The notes beneath the pieces are model-generated. The model saw only the letters and a list, made by a program, of their open reading frames with translations. It made no database searches and was not told where the DNA came from. DNA of 64,000 bases. Source: Salinicola halophyticus. Its GTDB lineage: Bacteria; Pseudomonadota; Gammaproteobacteria; Pseudomonadales; Halomonadaceae. Where the stretch lies: positions 1 through 64,000 of the forward strand of contig NZ_PZJN01000006.1 of the NCBI RefSeq assembly GCF_003206695.1. Direction: 5' to 3'. Made by a program: the position numbers and the translations under genes. This document shows positions 1 to 11,523 of the stretch, one piece after another. Position 1 is the stretch's first letter, and every line of letters begins with the position of its first letter.

Positions 1-36
1 CCCTTTTCTCGCAATTAAGCCCGTGTTGGCTTTCTC

Positions 37-61
37 GGCTCGCGGCTCGCGGCTCGCGGCT
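37..61. repeat. 7-bp tandem repeat beside a stop codon
   Basis: Three perfect copies of GGCTCGC (37-57) plus a partial fourth lie immediately beyond the stop codon of the leftward SDR gene, which ends at 62. No function is evident. It resembles the other gene-end repeats in this window in position but not in unit sequence. Confidence 0.85.
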
Positions 62-856
62 TCAGGCCATCGTGTCGACGATCCCACCTTCGACCCGCAT
101 CGCCGCGCCGGTGGTGGCGCTGGCCTGAGGTGAAGCCAGGTAGACGCTGAGGTTGGCGACTTCCTCGACCTCGGCGACTCGCTGGATGATCGACGACGGC
201 CGGTTCTCCTTGACGAAGTTGGCTTCCGCCTCGGCCTCGCTGATGCCTTGCTGCTGGGCGATGTCGGCAATCATCTTGCCCACCCCTTCGGACTTGGTCG
301 GCCCGGGAAGCACCGCGTTGACCGTGACCTGGGTGCCCGCCAGAACCTTGGCCAGTCCGCGCGAGATCGACTGCACCGCGCTCTTGGTCATGCCGTAGTG
401 AACCATCTCCGCCGGGATGTTGAGCGCGGACTCGCTCGACAGAAACTGGATTCGACCCCAGTCGCGCTGCTTCATGCCCTGGGCATAGTGGCGCGACAGC
501 CGCACCGCGCTCATCACGTTGACGTCGAAGAACTGCTGCCACTCGTCATCGGGAATCTCGAAGAAGTCCTTGGGCCCGAAGATACCGACGTTGTTGATCA
601 GAATATCGCAGTCCGGCTTCTGCTCGATCAACGCCTGGCAACCCTCGGCCGTGCCCAGATCGGCGGCCACGCCGTCGAGGGTGGCGGCCGGGAGCGCCTG
701 CTTGAGGGTGGCGATGGCGTCGTCGACGCGCGCCTGGGTCCGGCCGGTGACGGTCACGGCGGCACCGGCGCCGGCCAGGCCCTTGGCGATGGCCAGCCCG
801 ATGCCGGCGGTGGACCCGGTGACGATGGCGGTCTTGCCTGTCAGATCGATTTTCAT
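62..856 (-). CDS. SDR family NAD(P)-dependent oxidoreductase
   Basis: This 264-residue classical short-chain dehydrogenase is predicted to be a cytosolic NAD(P)-dependent oxidoreductase of unknown substrate. The N-terminal TGSTAGIG motif (about residues 14-21) is the Rossmann dinucleotide-binding glycine motif. NNVG (about 88-91) matches the structural NNAG motif. A serine in the FLSSES segment with the downstream YGMTK gives the catalytic Ser-Tyr-Lys set. Length is typical for the family. The ATG at 856 is preceded on the minus strand by AGGAAG. It is monocistronic: the upstream gap carries a 14-bp tandem repeat and the stop codon abuts a 7-bp repeat. The family is certain; the substrate cannot be read from the sequence. 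Confidence 0.9.
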   Translation of the reverse strand: MKIDLTGKTAIVTGSTAGIGLAIAKGLAGAGAAVTVTGRTQARVDDAIATLKQALPAATLDGVAADLGTAEGCQALIEQKPDCDILINNVGIFGPKDFFEIPDDEWQQFFDVNVMSAVRLSRHYAQGMKQRDWGRIQFLSSESALNIPAEMVHYGMTKSAVQSISRGLAKVLAGTQVTVNAVLPGPTKSEGVGKMIADIAQQQGISEAEAEANFVKENRPSSIIQRVAEVEEVANLSVYLASPQASATTGAAMRVEGGIVDTMA

Positions 857-868
857 CAGATGTCTTCC

Positions 869-924
869 TTAGCGGTTTTGGCTTAGCAGTTTTAACTTAG
901 CGGTTGCGGCTTTGCTGTTTTGGC
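869..924. repeat. 14-bp imperfect tandem repeat, four copies
   Basis: Four consecutive 14-mers, each close to TTAGCGGTTTTGGC, occupy 869-882, 883-896, 897-910 and 911-924. They start 13 bp upstream of the SDR start codon (856, leftward), so they lie where its promoter or leader would be. Confidence 0.85.
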
Positions 925-1045
925 CTGCGCCTCGCCGGCCGTGAGTCTGCGGCGATGGTGATCGGCGAGGGGATGGCTCCCACGAAAGTGGCAGAGGTAC
1001 ACTCCGACATCGGGGCAGTCGTCGCGAACACAACCCGTGCGATGA

Positions 1046-3638
<2,593 letters not shown>

Positions 3639-3639
<1 letters not shown>

Positions 3640-4658
3640 TGCGCCTGCGACCCATTGGGCATCACGATATCGACGAACTGCAGGCGTTGGCGCAGGAGAC
3701 CGGTGTCGGTTTCACCTCGCTGCCCAACAGCCGCGAATTTCTGAGTGCCAAGATCGACAACGCGGTGGCGGCCTTCGAAGGCCGCGTCCCCGAGCAGGAG
3801 CGGCTCTATTTCTTCGTGCTCGAGGACGAGCAGAGCGGTGAACTGGCGGGCTGCTGCGCAATCGAGGCCGAGGTCGGCCGCGAGACGCCGTTCTATCACT
3901 ACCGCGTCGGCAAACTGGCGCACTCGTCGGTCCAGCTCGATCTGCACCGCACTATCGATACGCTGTTTCTGAGTTCCGACCATACCGGCGATGCCGAAGT
4001 TGCCTCGCTGTTTCTGCGTCCGGCCTATCGCCGCGATCGCAACGGCACGCTGCTCTCCAAGGCGCGCTGGCTGTTCATGGCGGAGTTCCGCGAATGTTTT
4101 CCGGCCAAGGTGCTGGCGGAGATGCGCGGCGTGTTCAGCCCCGACGGCGTCAGCCCGTTCTGGGACAGTCTCGGCAGCCACTTCTTTCCGATGGAATTCA
4201 AGCAGGCCGACCAGCTCACCGGGCTGGGTCAGAAGAGTTTCATCGGCGAGCTGATGCCGAAATACCCGATCTATACGCCGTTTCTGCCGCAGGCGGCGCG
4301 AGAGTGTATCGGCCAGGTCCACGAGCACACCCGGCCCGCGCTGGAGATGCTGAAGAAGGAAGGGCTGCGCTGGGAAGGCTATATCGACATCTTCGATGGC
4401 GGGCCCACGGTCGAGGCCTATATCGACGACGTTCGCGCGATCCGCCACTCGTCCTGCGTCACGGTCGAGGTCAGTAGCGAGCGACTGGAACAGTCCGAAC
4501 GCCCCGGCTGGATGGCGGCCACCACCGGAATGAGTGATTTCCGCTGCAGCTGGATCGGCCGCGGCCCCAGCGAGGACGGAGTGATCACTCTGACCACGGC
4601 GGAAGCCGAGCGGTTGAACGTGGCCAGTGGCGATGCCTTGCGGGTGCTCGAGTCCTGA
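3639..4658 (+). CDS. aruG: Arginine N-succinyltransferase, beta subunit
   Basis: This 339-residue second AstA-family subunit is homologous to its upstream neighbour. Both share the FFVLEDE/FVLEDRD segment, a LSKARWLFMAEF/LRRARLMFIAQY segment, FWDSLGSHFF/FWDSVGHHFF, and KSFIGELMPKYPIY/KSFIAEVMPQFPLY. It completes the succinyltransferase that commits arginine to the ammonia-releasing AST route. Length fits AstA proteins (about 340). Translation is coupled to aruF through TAATG. A 48-bp gap with a TAGGAG site precedes astD. Confidence 0.95.
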
Positions 4659-4706
4659 GTGCCGACGAACGGCCGACGCAATTTCCAGAACAACTAGGAG
4701 TGATGT

Positions 4707-6176
4707 ATGCACGCCAAGCAACAACTGCTGATCGACGGTCATTGGATCGATGGCGCCGCTGCGCGGTTCGACAAGCGCGACCCCATCACGGGCGACACGT
4801 TATGGCAGGCCGCAGCGGCCTCCCCCGAGCAGGTCGACGAAGCGATCGCAGCGGCACGGCGTGCGTTCCCTAGCTGGGGGCGGCGGCCGTTCGCCGAGCG
4901 TCAGGCCGTGGTCGAACGCTTTCGGGACGAGCTGGAAGCCAATCGCGAACCGCTCGCCCTTAGTATCGCCCATGAGACCGGCAAGCCGATCTGGGAAGCG
5001 CGCACCGAAGTGGGCGCGATGATCGCCAAGGTGGCGGTCTCGCTCACCGCCTACCACGAACGCACCGGCGAGCGCGCCCGCGATGCCGGCGGCACACGGG
5101 CGGTATTACGGCACCGCCCGCATGGCGTGCTGGCGGTTTTCGGCCCCTACAACTTCCCGGGGCATCTGCCCAACGGCCATATCGTGCCGTCGCTGCTGGC
5201 CGGCAACTGCGTGGTGTTCAAGCCCAGCGAACAGACCCCGATGACCGCTGACCTGACCCTGCAGTGCTGGGAGCGGGCGGGCCTGCCTGCCGGAGTGATC
5301 AACCTGGTCCAGGGCGCGGCGGAAGTGGGGCAGGCATTGGCGGGCAACGCCGATATCGACGGCCTGCTGTTCACCGGCAGCGCCAAGGTCGGCGGGCTGC
5401 TGCATCGTCAGTTCGGCGGTCAGGTCGGCAAGATTCTGGCGCTGGAACTGGGCGGCAACAACCCGCTGGTGGTCAAGGATGTGCGCGATCTCGACGCCGC
5501 CGTGCTGACCATCATCCAGTCGGCGTTTCTCTCCGGCGGTCAGCGCTGTACCTGTGCACGTCGTCTGATCGTGCCGCAGGGAGAATCCGGCGATCGACTG
5601 CTCGAGAAGCTGGCGCGGACACTGGCCGAACTGCATGTGGCCGAGCCCTTCAGCGAACCGGCGCCGTTCTATGCCGGACTGGTCAGCCCGCAGGCGGCGG
5701 AAGGTCTGCTCGAGGCCCAGCGCGACCTCGAAGCCCGCGGTGGCAGGGTGCTGGTGCGGATGCAGTCGCTGCAGGCCGGCACGAGTCTGCTGTCGCCGGG
5801 GCTGGTCGATGTCACCGGCTGCGACGTGCCCGATGAAGAGCACTTCGGCCCGCTGCTCAAGGTCGATCGTTACCGGAGCTGGGACGAGGCGATCGAGCTG
5901 GCCAACGCTACCCGCTACGGACTTTCGGCCGGACTTATCGGCGGGGACCAGCCAGATTGGGACGACTTCCTGCTGCGGATTCGGGCCGGCATCGTCAACT
6001 GGAATCGTCAGACCACCGGGGCCTCCAGCGATGCGCCGTTTGGCGGGATCGGCGACAGCGGCAACCATCGCCCGAGCGCCTATTACGCGGCGGACTACTG
6101 CGCCTACCCGGTCGCCTCGATGGAGGCCGATACGCTGACCCTGCCTGCGGAGTTGCCGCCCGGCATTCGGCTATGA
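4707..6176 (+). CDS. astD: Succinylglutamate-semialdehyde dehydrogenase
   Basis: This 489-residue NAD-dependent aldehyde dehydrogenase carries out the fourth AST step, succinylglutamate semialdehyde to N-succinylglutamate. GPYNFPGHLPNGHIVP, the FTGSAKVG nucleotide-binding loop, the general-base glutamate in LALELGGNNP, and the catalytic cysteine in SGGQRCTCARR are all intact. PFGGIGDSGNHRPSAYYAADYC near the C-terminus is characteristic of AstD. Start at ATG 4707 after TAGGAG with 6-nt spacing. The stop (6174-6176) overlaps an ATG that opens a 26-codon mini-ORF before astB. Confidence 0.96.
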   Translation: MHAKQQLLIDGHWIDGAAARFDKRDPITGDTLWQAAAASPEQVDEAIAAARRAFPSWGRRPFAERQAVVERFRDELEANREPLALSIAHETGKPIWEARTEVGAMIAKVAVSLTAYHERTGERARDAGGTRAVLRHRPHGVLAVFGPYNFPGHLPNGHIVPSLLAGNCVVFKPSEQTPMTADLTLQCWERAGLPAGVINLVQGAAEVGQALAGNADIDGLLFTGSAKVGGLLHRQFGGQVGKILALELGGNNPLVVKDVRDLDAAVLTIIQSAFLSGGQRCTCARRLIVPQGESGDRLLEKLARTLAELHVAEPFSEPAPFYAGLVSPQAAEGLLEAQRDLEARGGRVLVRMQSLQAGTSLLSPGLVDVTGCDVPDEEHFGPLLKVDRYRSWDEAIELANATRYGLSAGLIGGDQPDWDDFLLRIRAGIVNWNRQTTGASSDAPFGGIGDSGNHRPSAYYAADYCAYPVASMEADTLTLPAELPPGIRL

Positions 6177-6253
6177 GCGATTCCGTCAGCAATCCCATTA
6201 GCCAAGACATCAGCTACGCCACCAGTCAGGCCACAAGTGGAGTCACGCGATGA
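6173..6253 (+). CDS. 26-codon mini-ORF coupling astD to astB
   Basis: A 26-residue Ser/Thr/Gln-rich reading frame ([10 protein letters not shown]...) starts with ATG overlapping the astD stop (ATGA, 6173-6176). It ends with TGA overlapping the astB ATG (ATGA, 6250-6253). It therefore fills the astD-astB gap exactly in one frame. Its first three codons match the first three of astB (MSD). It may be a translational-coupling leader that passes ribosomes from astD to astB, or a chance frame in a spacer. No domain is recognisable. Confidence 0.4.
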   Translation: MSDSVSNPISQDISYATSQATSGVTR

Positions 6254-7617
6254 GCGACACGACGAACGCTTCCGCGCCGGACGTGCGTGAAGTCAATTTC
6301 GACGGCCTGGTCGGCCCGACGCACAATTACGCCGGGCTGGCCCACGGCAACGTGGCCTCGATGCGCCACGGCGGATTGGCCTCCAACCCGCGCGAGGCGG
6401 CGCTGCAGGGCCTGGCCAAGATGAAGTCGCTGATGGACTCAGGCTACGCCCAGGGCGTATTGCCGCCGCAGCAGCGCCCGGATCTGGGTGCGCTGCGTGC
6501 CCTGGGGTTTGGCGGCAGCAACACCGAGATACTCGCGCGAGCCGCGCAGGAAGCGCCGCAGCTGCTGCGCGCGGTGTGTTCGGCCTCCTCGATGTGGACC
6601 GCCAACGCCGCCACCATCACGCCGGGTTTCGATGCTCCGGACGGTCGCGTGCACTTCACGCCGGCCAATCTGCAGTCGAGCTTCCATCGCTATCTCGAAC
6701 CGGAAACCACCGGCCGCGTACTGGCGTCGATTTTCCGTGACGAGCGCCACTTCGCCCACCACAGCGTGCTGCCGGCGACGCCGGCGTTCTCCGACGAGGG
6801 TGCGGCCAATCACACCCGCCTGTGTGGCGAGTACGACGAGGCCGGCGTGCATCTGTTCGTCTACGGCCGACAGGCCTTCGGCGGTGAGCGCGCCCCCCAG
6901 CGCTATCCGGCACGACAGACGCTGGAAGCGAGCCAGGCGATCGCGCGCCAGCACGGGCTCGAGGATTCCCAGACCGTCTTTGCCCAGCAGCATCCGGATG
7001 CCATCGACGCCGGCGTCTTCCACAACGACGTGATTGCGGTGGGCAACGGGCCGGTACTGCTCTATCACGAGATGGCATTTCTCGACGAGGAGAAGACGCT
7101 GGAGGCGCTGCGCGCCCGAATGGCTTCGCCGTTGATCCCGGTGCGGGTACCGAGCGAGGCGATCAGCCTCGAGGACGCGGTCTCGACCTACCTGTTCAAC
7201 TCGCAGCTGCTGTCGAATCCGGATGGCAGCATGACGCTGGTGGTGCCGGGGGAGTGTCAGGAGAACGAGGCGGTGTGGAGAACGATTCAGGATCTGCTGC
7301 TGGCGGGTTACAACCCGATCAGCGAAGTCACGGTCAAGGACGTCAAGCAGAGCATGCGCAACGGCGGCGGCCCGGCTTGCCTGCGTCTGCGGGTGGTGCT
7401 TTCGGCGGCCGAGCGCCAGGCGCTGAGCGGACGGGTGCTGCTGAACGATGCGCTATATGCCGACCTGGTGGGCTGGGTCGAGCGTCACTACCGTGACAGC
7501 CTGACCCCGGACGAGCTGGCCGATCCCCGGCTCGCCGACGAGACGCTAACCGCGCTCGACGAACTGACCCGGCTGCTGGGAATCGGCAACGTCTATCCGT
7601 TTCAGATGGGGTCGTAG
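6250..7617 (+). CDS. astB: N-succinylarginine dihydrolase
   Basis: This 455-residue AstB catalyses the second AST step, succinylarginine to succinylornithine, two ammonia and CO2. The start [20 protein letters not shown] is the family signature. The catalytic cysteine sits in [11 protein letters not shown], and a histidine lies in [14 protein letters not shown]. The fold is the amidinotransferase pentein. Length is standard (about 445-450). It is the last gene of the operon in this window and converges on the SPFH gene with only 9 bp between. astE, needed to finish the pathway, is not here but at 34092-35168. Confidence 0.96.
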   Translation: MSDTTNASAPDVREVNFDGLVGPTHNYAGLAHGNVASMRHGGLASNPREAALQGLAKMKSLMDSGYAQGVLPPQQRPDLGALRALGFGGSNTEILARAAQEAPQLLRAVCSASSMWTANAATITPGFDAPDGRVHFTPANLQSSFHRYLEPETTGRVLASIFRDERHFAHHSVLPATPAFSDEGAANHTRLCGEYDEAGVHLFVYGRQAFGGERAPQRYPARQTLEASQAIARQHGLEDSQTVFAQQHPDAIDAGVFHNDVIAVGNGPVLLYHEMAFLDEEKTLEALRARMASPLIPVRVPSEAISLEDAVSTYLFNSQLLSNPDGSMTLVVPGECQENEAVWRTIQDLLLAGYNPISEVTVKDVKQSMRNGGGPACLRLRVVLSAAERQALSGRVLLNDALYADLVGWVERHYRDSLTPDELADPRLADETLTALDELTRLLGIGNVYPFQMGS

Positions 7618-7626
7618 ACCGGCCGG

Positions 7627-8676
7627 TCAGCCCTGGCCGGCGGCGCCGCCGACCATGCCGCTGCGCAGGTCGGCGCCACTCGGGCGGTTTTTGACATGCT
7701 GGCCCACGACATCTTCCGGTGAACCGGCCATTTCCCGGAACATCCCCATGCTGCCCAGCAGGGCGGAAGACTCGTAAGGCACGAACACGCGCTCGCCATC
7801 CTTGGCCATGGTCGGTAGCGCCTTGATGTAGCTCTGGCCCAGCAGATAACCCACCACGGTGCGTTTGTTCTCCTCCGTCTCGCCGATGGCATTGAGCACC
7901 AGCTTGATCGATTCCTGCTCGCCCTGGGCGCGCAGGATGGCGGACTGCTTGTCGCCTTCGGCATTGAGAATCGACGATTCGCGCTGACCCTGCGCCATGG
8001 CGATGGCAGCGGATTTCTCACCCTCGGCTTCGGTCACCGTCGCGCGGCGTTTACGCTCGGCGGCCATCTGCAGGCGCATGGCGCTCTCGACCTCTTCCGG
8101 CATGGCGATGTCCTGCACCTCGACCCGGGAGATCTTCACGCCCCACTTGGACGCCGGCTCTTCCATGGCGGACTGGATCGCGTTGTTGACCTCGGCGCGG
8201 GATTCGAACAGCTTGTCGAGCTCCATCTTGCCCACCACCGAACGCAGCGTGGTCTTGGCCAGCACCTCGACGGCCTGACTCATATTGGCGACTTCATAGA
8301 CCGCCCGCTTGGGATCGATGATCTGATAGTAGAGGGCGCCGTTGATGGTGACCGTCACGTTGTCGGTGGTGACCACCGGCTGTCCGGGGAAATCCATGAC
8401 CGTCTCGCGGCGGTCGATACGGATCTCGTCGGTGGCGATCGGGTAGTACTCTTCGCCCTGCTTGCGATAGCGAATCATGCTGATGGCGCGGGGCTGTTCG
8501 ATGAACGGAATGATGAAGTTGATCCCGCTTTCGAGCAGCCGGTTGAAAGAGCCCAGACGCTCCACGACCATCACCTCCGACTGGCGAACGATCACCAGCC
8601 CCTTGACGATGAGCAGCACGCCGATAGCGACGATGATCAGGCTGAGAATCAGCCCCGGGCTGGCAAAGAGATCCAT
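7627..8676 (-). CDS. SPFH/band 7 (stomatin-like, QmcA-type) membrane protein
   Basis: This 349-residue protein has one N-terminal membrane segment (about residues 8-28) followed by a prohibitin-homology domain. Family hallmarks include VVERLGSFNRLLESGINFIIPF, the GALYYQI strand and the coiled-coil region ERKRRATVTEAEGEKSAAI. Such proteins form large ring or cage oligomers on the inner membrane and are linked to FtsH proteolysis and lipid microdomains. The NfeD partner gene lies 5 bp upstream. This is the YbbK(QmcA)/YbbJ-type pair of E. coli. Strong RBS not evident, so coupling to nfeD is likely. Confidence 0.92.
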   Translation of the reverse strand: MDLFASPGLILSLIIVAIGVLLIVKGLVIVRQSEVMVVERLGSFNRLLESGINFIIPFIEQPRAISMIRYRKQGEEYYPIATDEIRIDRRETVMDFPGQPVVTTDNVTVTINGALYYQIIDPKRAVYEVANMSQAVEVLAKTTLRSVVGKMELDKLFESRAEVNNAIQSAMEEPASKWGVKISRVEVQDIAMPEEVESAMRLQMAAERKRRATVTEAEGEKSAAIAMAQGQRESSILNAEGDKQSAILRAQGEQESIKLVLNAIGETEENKRTVVGYLLGQSYIKALPTMAKDGERVFVPYESSALLGSMGMFREMAGSPEDVVGQHVKNRPSGADLRSGMVGGAAGQG

Positions 8677-8681
8677 ATGCG

Positions 8682-9137
8682 TTACTCCGTTGGGCTTTTC
8701 AGCGTCACGATGGCCTCGGTGCCGTCGAAATGCTGAAAGATGACCGGGCTGCCCAGCGGCAGTTCGGTCGTGTCGGTGTCGGCGACTCGCAGTCGGTAGA
8801 AATCGCCGTTGATCTTGAGTCCGGTCGCGCCGTCGAAATCGCGCTTGAGGGTACGATATTCATGGCCTTTCTCGACCCCGGTGCCGGTCGTGCCGTAATC
8901 CACACCCGGTGGCGAGAACCACGGCCGGATCACCTTGATGACCAGCGGTAGCAGCACCCCGGCGACGATCCCCAGACCCAGCAGTTGCCAGGTCATCGAC
9001 GCCCCCAGCCAGGCCAGCAGCGCCGCCACGGCGGCCGCGATCGCCAGCGCCAGCAGCACCAGCGCGCCGGAGGCCAGCTCCGCCAGGCCCAGCAGCAGCG
9101 CAATGCCCAGCCACACATAAGCCACGTTCCAGTCCAT
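8682..9137 (-). CDS. NfeD family membrane protein (YbbJ-like)
   Basis: This 151-residue protein has two to three hydrophobic segments in residues 5-75 and a C-terminal OB-fold of about 60 residues (GLKINGDFYRLRV...LPLGSPVIF). It matches the short NfeD class (NfeD1b/YbbJ) that is co-encoded with stomatin-like SPFH proteins, here directly downstream. The product probably binds or helps assemble the SPFH complex. Start ATG 9137 is preceded by GAGGACC on the minus strand. Confidence 0.9.
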   Translation of the reverse strand: MDWNVAYVWLGIALLLGLAELASGALVLLALAIAAAVAALLAWLGASMTWQLLGLGIVAGVLLPLVIKVIRPWFSPPGVDYGTTGTGVEKGHEYRTLKRDFDGATGLKINGDFYRLRVADTDTTELPLGSPVIFQHFDGTEAIVTLKSPTE

Positions 9138-9358
9138 ATCGGTCCTCGGTGATCGAGTCGGGAGGAAACTTCTCGAGGTCGGCGCTCGATGCCGGCCGGC
9201 GCCCGGGGCTCGTCAGCCTCGCTGAAAAGCAGTCCAGAACGTTGCCCGCGTCGGACAGAACAGCGTATCAGAGATCGTTACGCCAAAGAGGGTAGTGATC
9301 ACCCTCGATGCGCATGCGAGAAATAATGCGAAGACCACGGCGTGCTCGGCGGGGCAAT

Positions 9359-10558
9359 TCAGTCGTCACCCAGCTTGACCATCTTCGGCCGGCCGATCAG
9401 CACGCCGGCGACGCTCTGGGCGGCGAGCAGCACGATCAGGAAGATCAGCGACAGCTGCCAGTCGCCGCTCAGGCCGTGCAACGTGCCGAACAGCAGCGGA
9501 CCGCTGGCGCCCATCAGGTAGCCGATGCTCTGGGACATGCCCGAGAGCATTGCGGCGTGCTGCGGCTGTCGGGTGCGCAGCACGATCATGGTCAGCGCGA
9601 AGGCGAAGCAGCCGCCCTGACCGGCACCCAGCAGCAGCGCCCACAGCAGCGGCGAGGCGGTCGGGGCCAGCAGCAGGCCGAACAGCGCCAGCGCCACCAG
9701 CGAACAGAGCCCGAGCACCAGCAGGCTGTGATGGGTCAGCCGCGAGGCCAGTCTGGCGACGACGTAGCTGCCCGGGATGCTGGTGAGGTTGATCAGCGAC
9801 AGCATGATCCCGGCGGTCGCCACCGGAACGCCGGCCTGAATCGCCACCGCCGGTACCCATGTCTGCAGCGTATAGAAGCTCAGCGACTGAGCACCCATGA
9901 ACAGCGTCAATGTCCACGCTACCGGGCTTCGGAACAGCCGCGACATCGGTGGCCGACGGCTCGATGCCTGTTCGACCGGGGCCAGCGAGAGCGCCACCCG
10001 CCACCACACGATGGCGGAGCCGATGCCGAAGGCGGCCCACAGCCAGATTGGCGTGGACCAGCTTCCCGACAGATTCATCAGCGGAATGGCGCTGCCGGCG
10101 CTGATCGTGGCGCCGACGCCCATCATCACCGTATAGAGCCCCATGGTGCGGCCGAGTCGATCACCGCGATCACGTTTGACCAGACTCGGCATGAACACGT
10201 TGCCGAAGGCGATGCCCATCCCCGCGCACAGGGTGCCCAGCAGCATGATCGTCAGACTCTCAACACCGCGCAGCACGCCGCCGATGGCGATCAGCGTGAT
10301 CGCGCAGGCGATGGCCCGGTCGAGGCCGACGCGATCGGCGAAGCCCGGCGCCAGCGGTGACAGCAGTCCGAAACAGAGAATCATCCCGGTGGTGAAGAGG
10401 CTTGCCGTCCCCGCGCCGATGGAGAGCGTCGACATGATCGGATCGAGTACCGGTCCGATGACGACGATCGGCGCACGCAGATTGATCGCTGCCAGACCGA
10501 AAGCGACGAGCCATAGCCAGGCGGGTAACGGGGGACGAGAGAGCGAGGCTGACGGCAC
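9359..10558 (-). CDS. MFS transporter, CynX/NimT family
   Basis: This 399-residue major facilitator has 12 predicted membrane helices and opens LAAINLRAPIVVIGPVLDPI, the signature of the CynX/NimT (cyanate/2-nitroimidazole) subfamily. Substrate is unknown. Start appears to be GTG at 10558, with a weak ribosome-binding site. It is divergent from a TetR gene, and the 96-bp gap between them holds a 20-bp inverted repeat, so it is very likely a target of that regulator. Confidence 0.9.
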   Translation of the reverse strand: MPSASLSRPPLPAWLWLVAFGLAAINLRAPIVVIGPVLDPIMSTLSIGAGTASLFTTGMILCFGLLSPLAPGFADRVGLDRAIACAITLIAIGGVLRGVESLTIMLLGTLCAGMGIAFGNVFMPSLVKRDRGDRLGRTMGLYTVMMGVGATISAGSAIPLMNLSGSWSTPIWLWAAFGIGSAIVWWRVALSLAPVEQASSRRPPMSRLFRSPVAWTLTLFMGAQSLSFYTLQTWVPAVAIQAGVPVATAGIMLSLINLTSIPGSYVVARLASRLTHHSLLVLGLCSLVALALFGLLLAPTASPLLWALLLGAGQGGCFAFALTMIVLRTRQPQHAAMLSGMSQSIGYLMGASGPLLFGTLHGLSGDWQLSLIFLIVLLAAQSVAGVLIGRPKMVKLGDD

Positions 10559-10626
10559 GAGCGATCACCGAGTCATGAGCGGGCCGGCATCTTATCATCG
10601 TTGATCGGCGCATCGATGCTTGTACA

Positions 10627-10646
10627 TGTAAAGTGATCGTTTTACA
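10627..10646. promoter_or_regulatory. Palindromic TetR-type operator (copy 1)
   Basis: TGTAAA and TTTACA arms flank an 8-bp spacer between the divergent CynX-family transporter and TetR genes. Its reverse complement matches 11444-11463 at 17 of 20 positions. The site ends 8 bp before the TetR start codon, a good position for autorepression. Confidence 0.65.
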
Positions 10647-10654
10647 CTCAGTGC

Positions 10655-11179
10655 ATGGACATTCGCACACGACTCATTTCGACCGCCGAGCAGCTCTTCG
10701 ATCGCCACGGCTTTACCGCCACCGGGATGGACCGGCTGACCCAGGCCGCCGGCATCTCGAGCCGCACGCTCTACAAGCACTTCGGCAGCAAGAACGGCCT
10801 GATGGCCGCGGTCCTGAACGAGCGCGACCGTCGCTTCCATCGGCGGATCAACGCCGACAGCGTCGATGCGCTGTTCGGCGCGCTGGAGGCCTGGTTCGCC
10901 GAGGAGGGCGCGCGGGGCTGCCTATTCCTGCGGGCCTGGGGCGAGACCGGGGGCGGCGTGCCGGAGATCGCCGAGGTGATGGCCCGGCACAAGGAGCGCC
11001 TGCGGCAACGCATCGACGACATCGTCGTGGCGGAGATCGGACACCGCGACGACGAGCTGGCCGAGGCGATTCTGCTGCTGTTCGAAGGCGCGACCCACGC
11101 CGCGACCTATCGTGGCGGAGCGGCCGTGGATGGTGCTCGCCGGGCAGCACGGCGGTTGATCGCAGGCGCGCGCACTTAG
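10655..11179 (+). CDS. TetR/AcrR family transcriptional regulator
   Basis: This 174-residue one-component repressor is somewhat short for the family. The N-terminal helix-turn-helix is clear: LISTAEQLFDRHGFTATGMD, then QAAGISSRTLYKHFGSKNGL (about residues 27-46). The C-terminal ligand domain contains EEGARGCLFLRAWGETGG, seen in the YjgJ-like subgroup. It is flanked by divergent and co-directional MFS transporters, with near-identical operators upstream of both, so it probably controls efflux or uptake of an effector it senses. The C-terminus is followed by 344 bp without genes. Confidence 0.92.
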   Translation: MDIRTRLISTAEQLFDRHGFTATGMDRLTQAAGISSRTLYKHFGSKNGLMAAVLNERDRRFHRRINADSVDALFGALEAWFAEEGARGCLFLRAWGETGGGVPEIAEVMARHKERLRQRIDDIVVAEIGHRDDELAEAILLLFEGATHAATYRGGAAVDGARRAARRLIAGART

Positions 11180-11269
11180 GGAAGCACTGCATAAATGCCT
11201 ACGCGGGCGAATCGCTGCGTTGCGCGGTGCTCGAAGGCTCTCCTGACCCTATGTTATGTCTCGTCTTCT

Positions 11270-11290
11270 GTGCTCCGTGCTCCGTGCTCC
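11270..11290. repeat. 7-bp tandem repeat, three copies
   Basis: GTGCTCC occurs three times in perfect tandem between tetR and the downstream MFS gene. Confidence 0.85.
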
Positions 11291-11443
11291 TTGCGCTTCA
11301 TCCCGCTCGCCGATTGATTCAGCGCTTCTTTAGCGGATTCCGCTCGGGAAAGCCTTGGCAGTCTGGCTAACAATCCCTTGATGGTCTGACAACACCATGG
11401 CGCCATTCTCCGGTTCAAGGCCGGCGGATTCGTTACGACCGTA

Positions 11444-11463
11444 AGGAAAACGATCATTTTACA
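11444..11463. promoter_or_regulatory. TetR-type operator (copy 2)
   Basis: AGGAAAACGATCATTTTACA differs from the inverted copy at 10627-10646 at only three positions. It lies 60 bp upstream of the MFS start at 11524, consistent with a promoter-proximal operator. The shared sequence is directly visible; binding by the adjacent TetR protein is inferred. Confidence 0.6.
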
Positions 11464-11523
11464 TCACGACTGTCGTCTGGACGTTTCGGTAGCGTCCAGC
11501 ACTTCAGCAAGGAGGATTCCGAT

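Larger units (their letters stand above)
11180..11523. other. Intergenic region between tetR and the second MFS gene
   Basis: No gene is supported in these 344 bp. It contains three tandem copies of GTGCTCC (11270-11290) and, near its 3' end, a second copy of the TetR-type operator (11444-11463). The stretch from about 11180 to 11250 (GCATAAATGCC followed by GC-rich sequence) has the look of a dispersed intergenic repeat, which only a genome search could confirm. Confidence 0.5.

Noticed and set aside
11180-11250. Insertion-sequence end
   Set aside because: The segment looks like a dispersed intergenic repeat, but no transposase, terminal inverted repeats or target duplication is visible.
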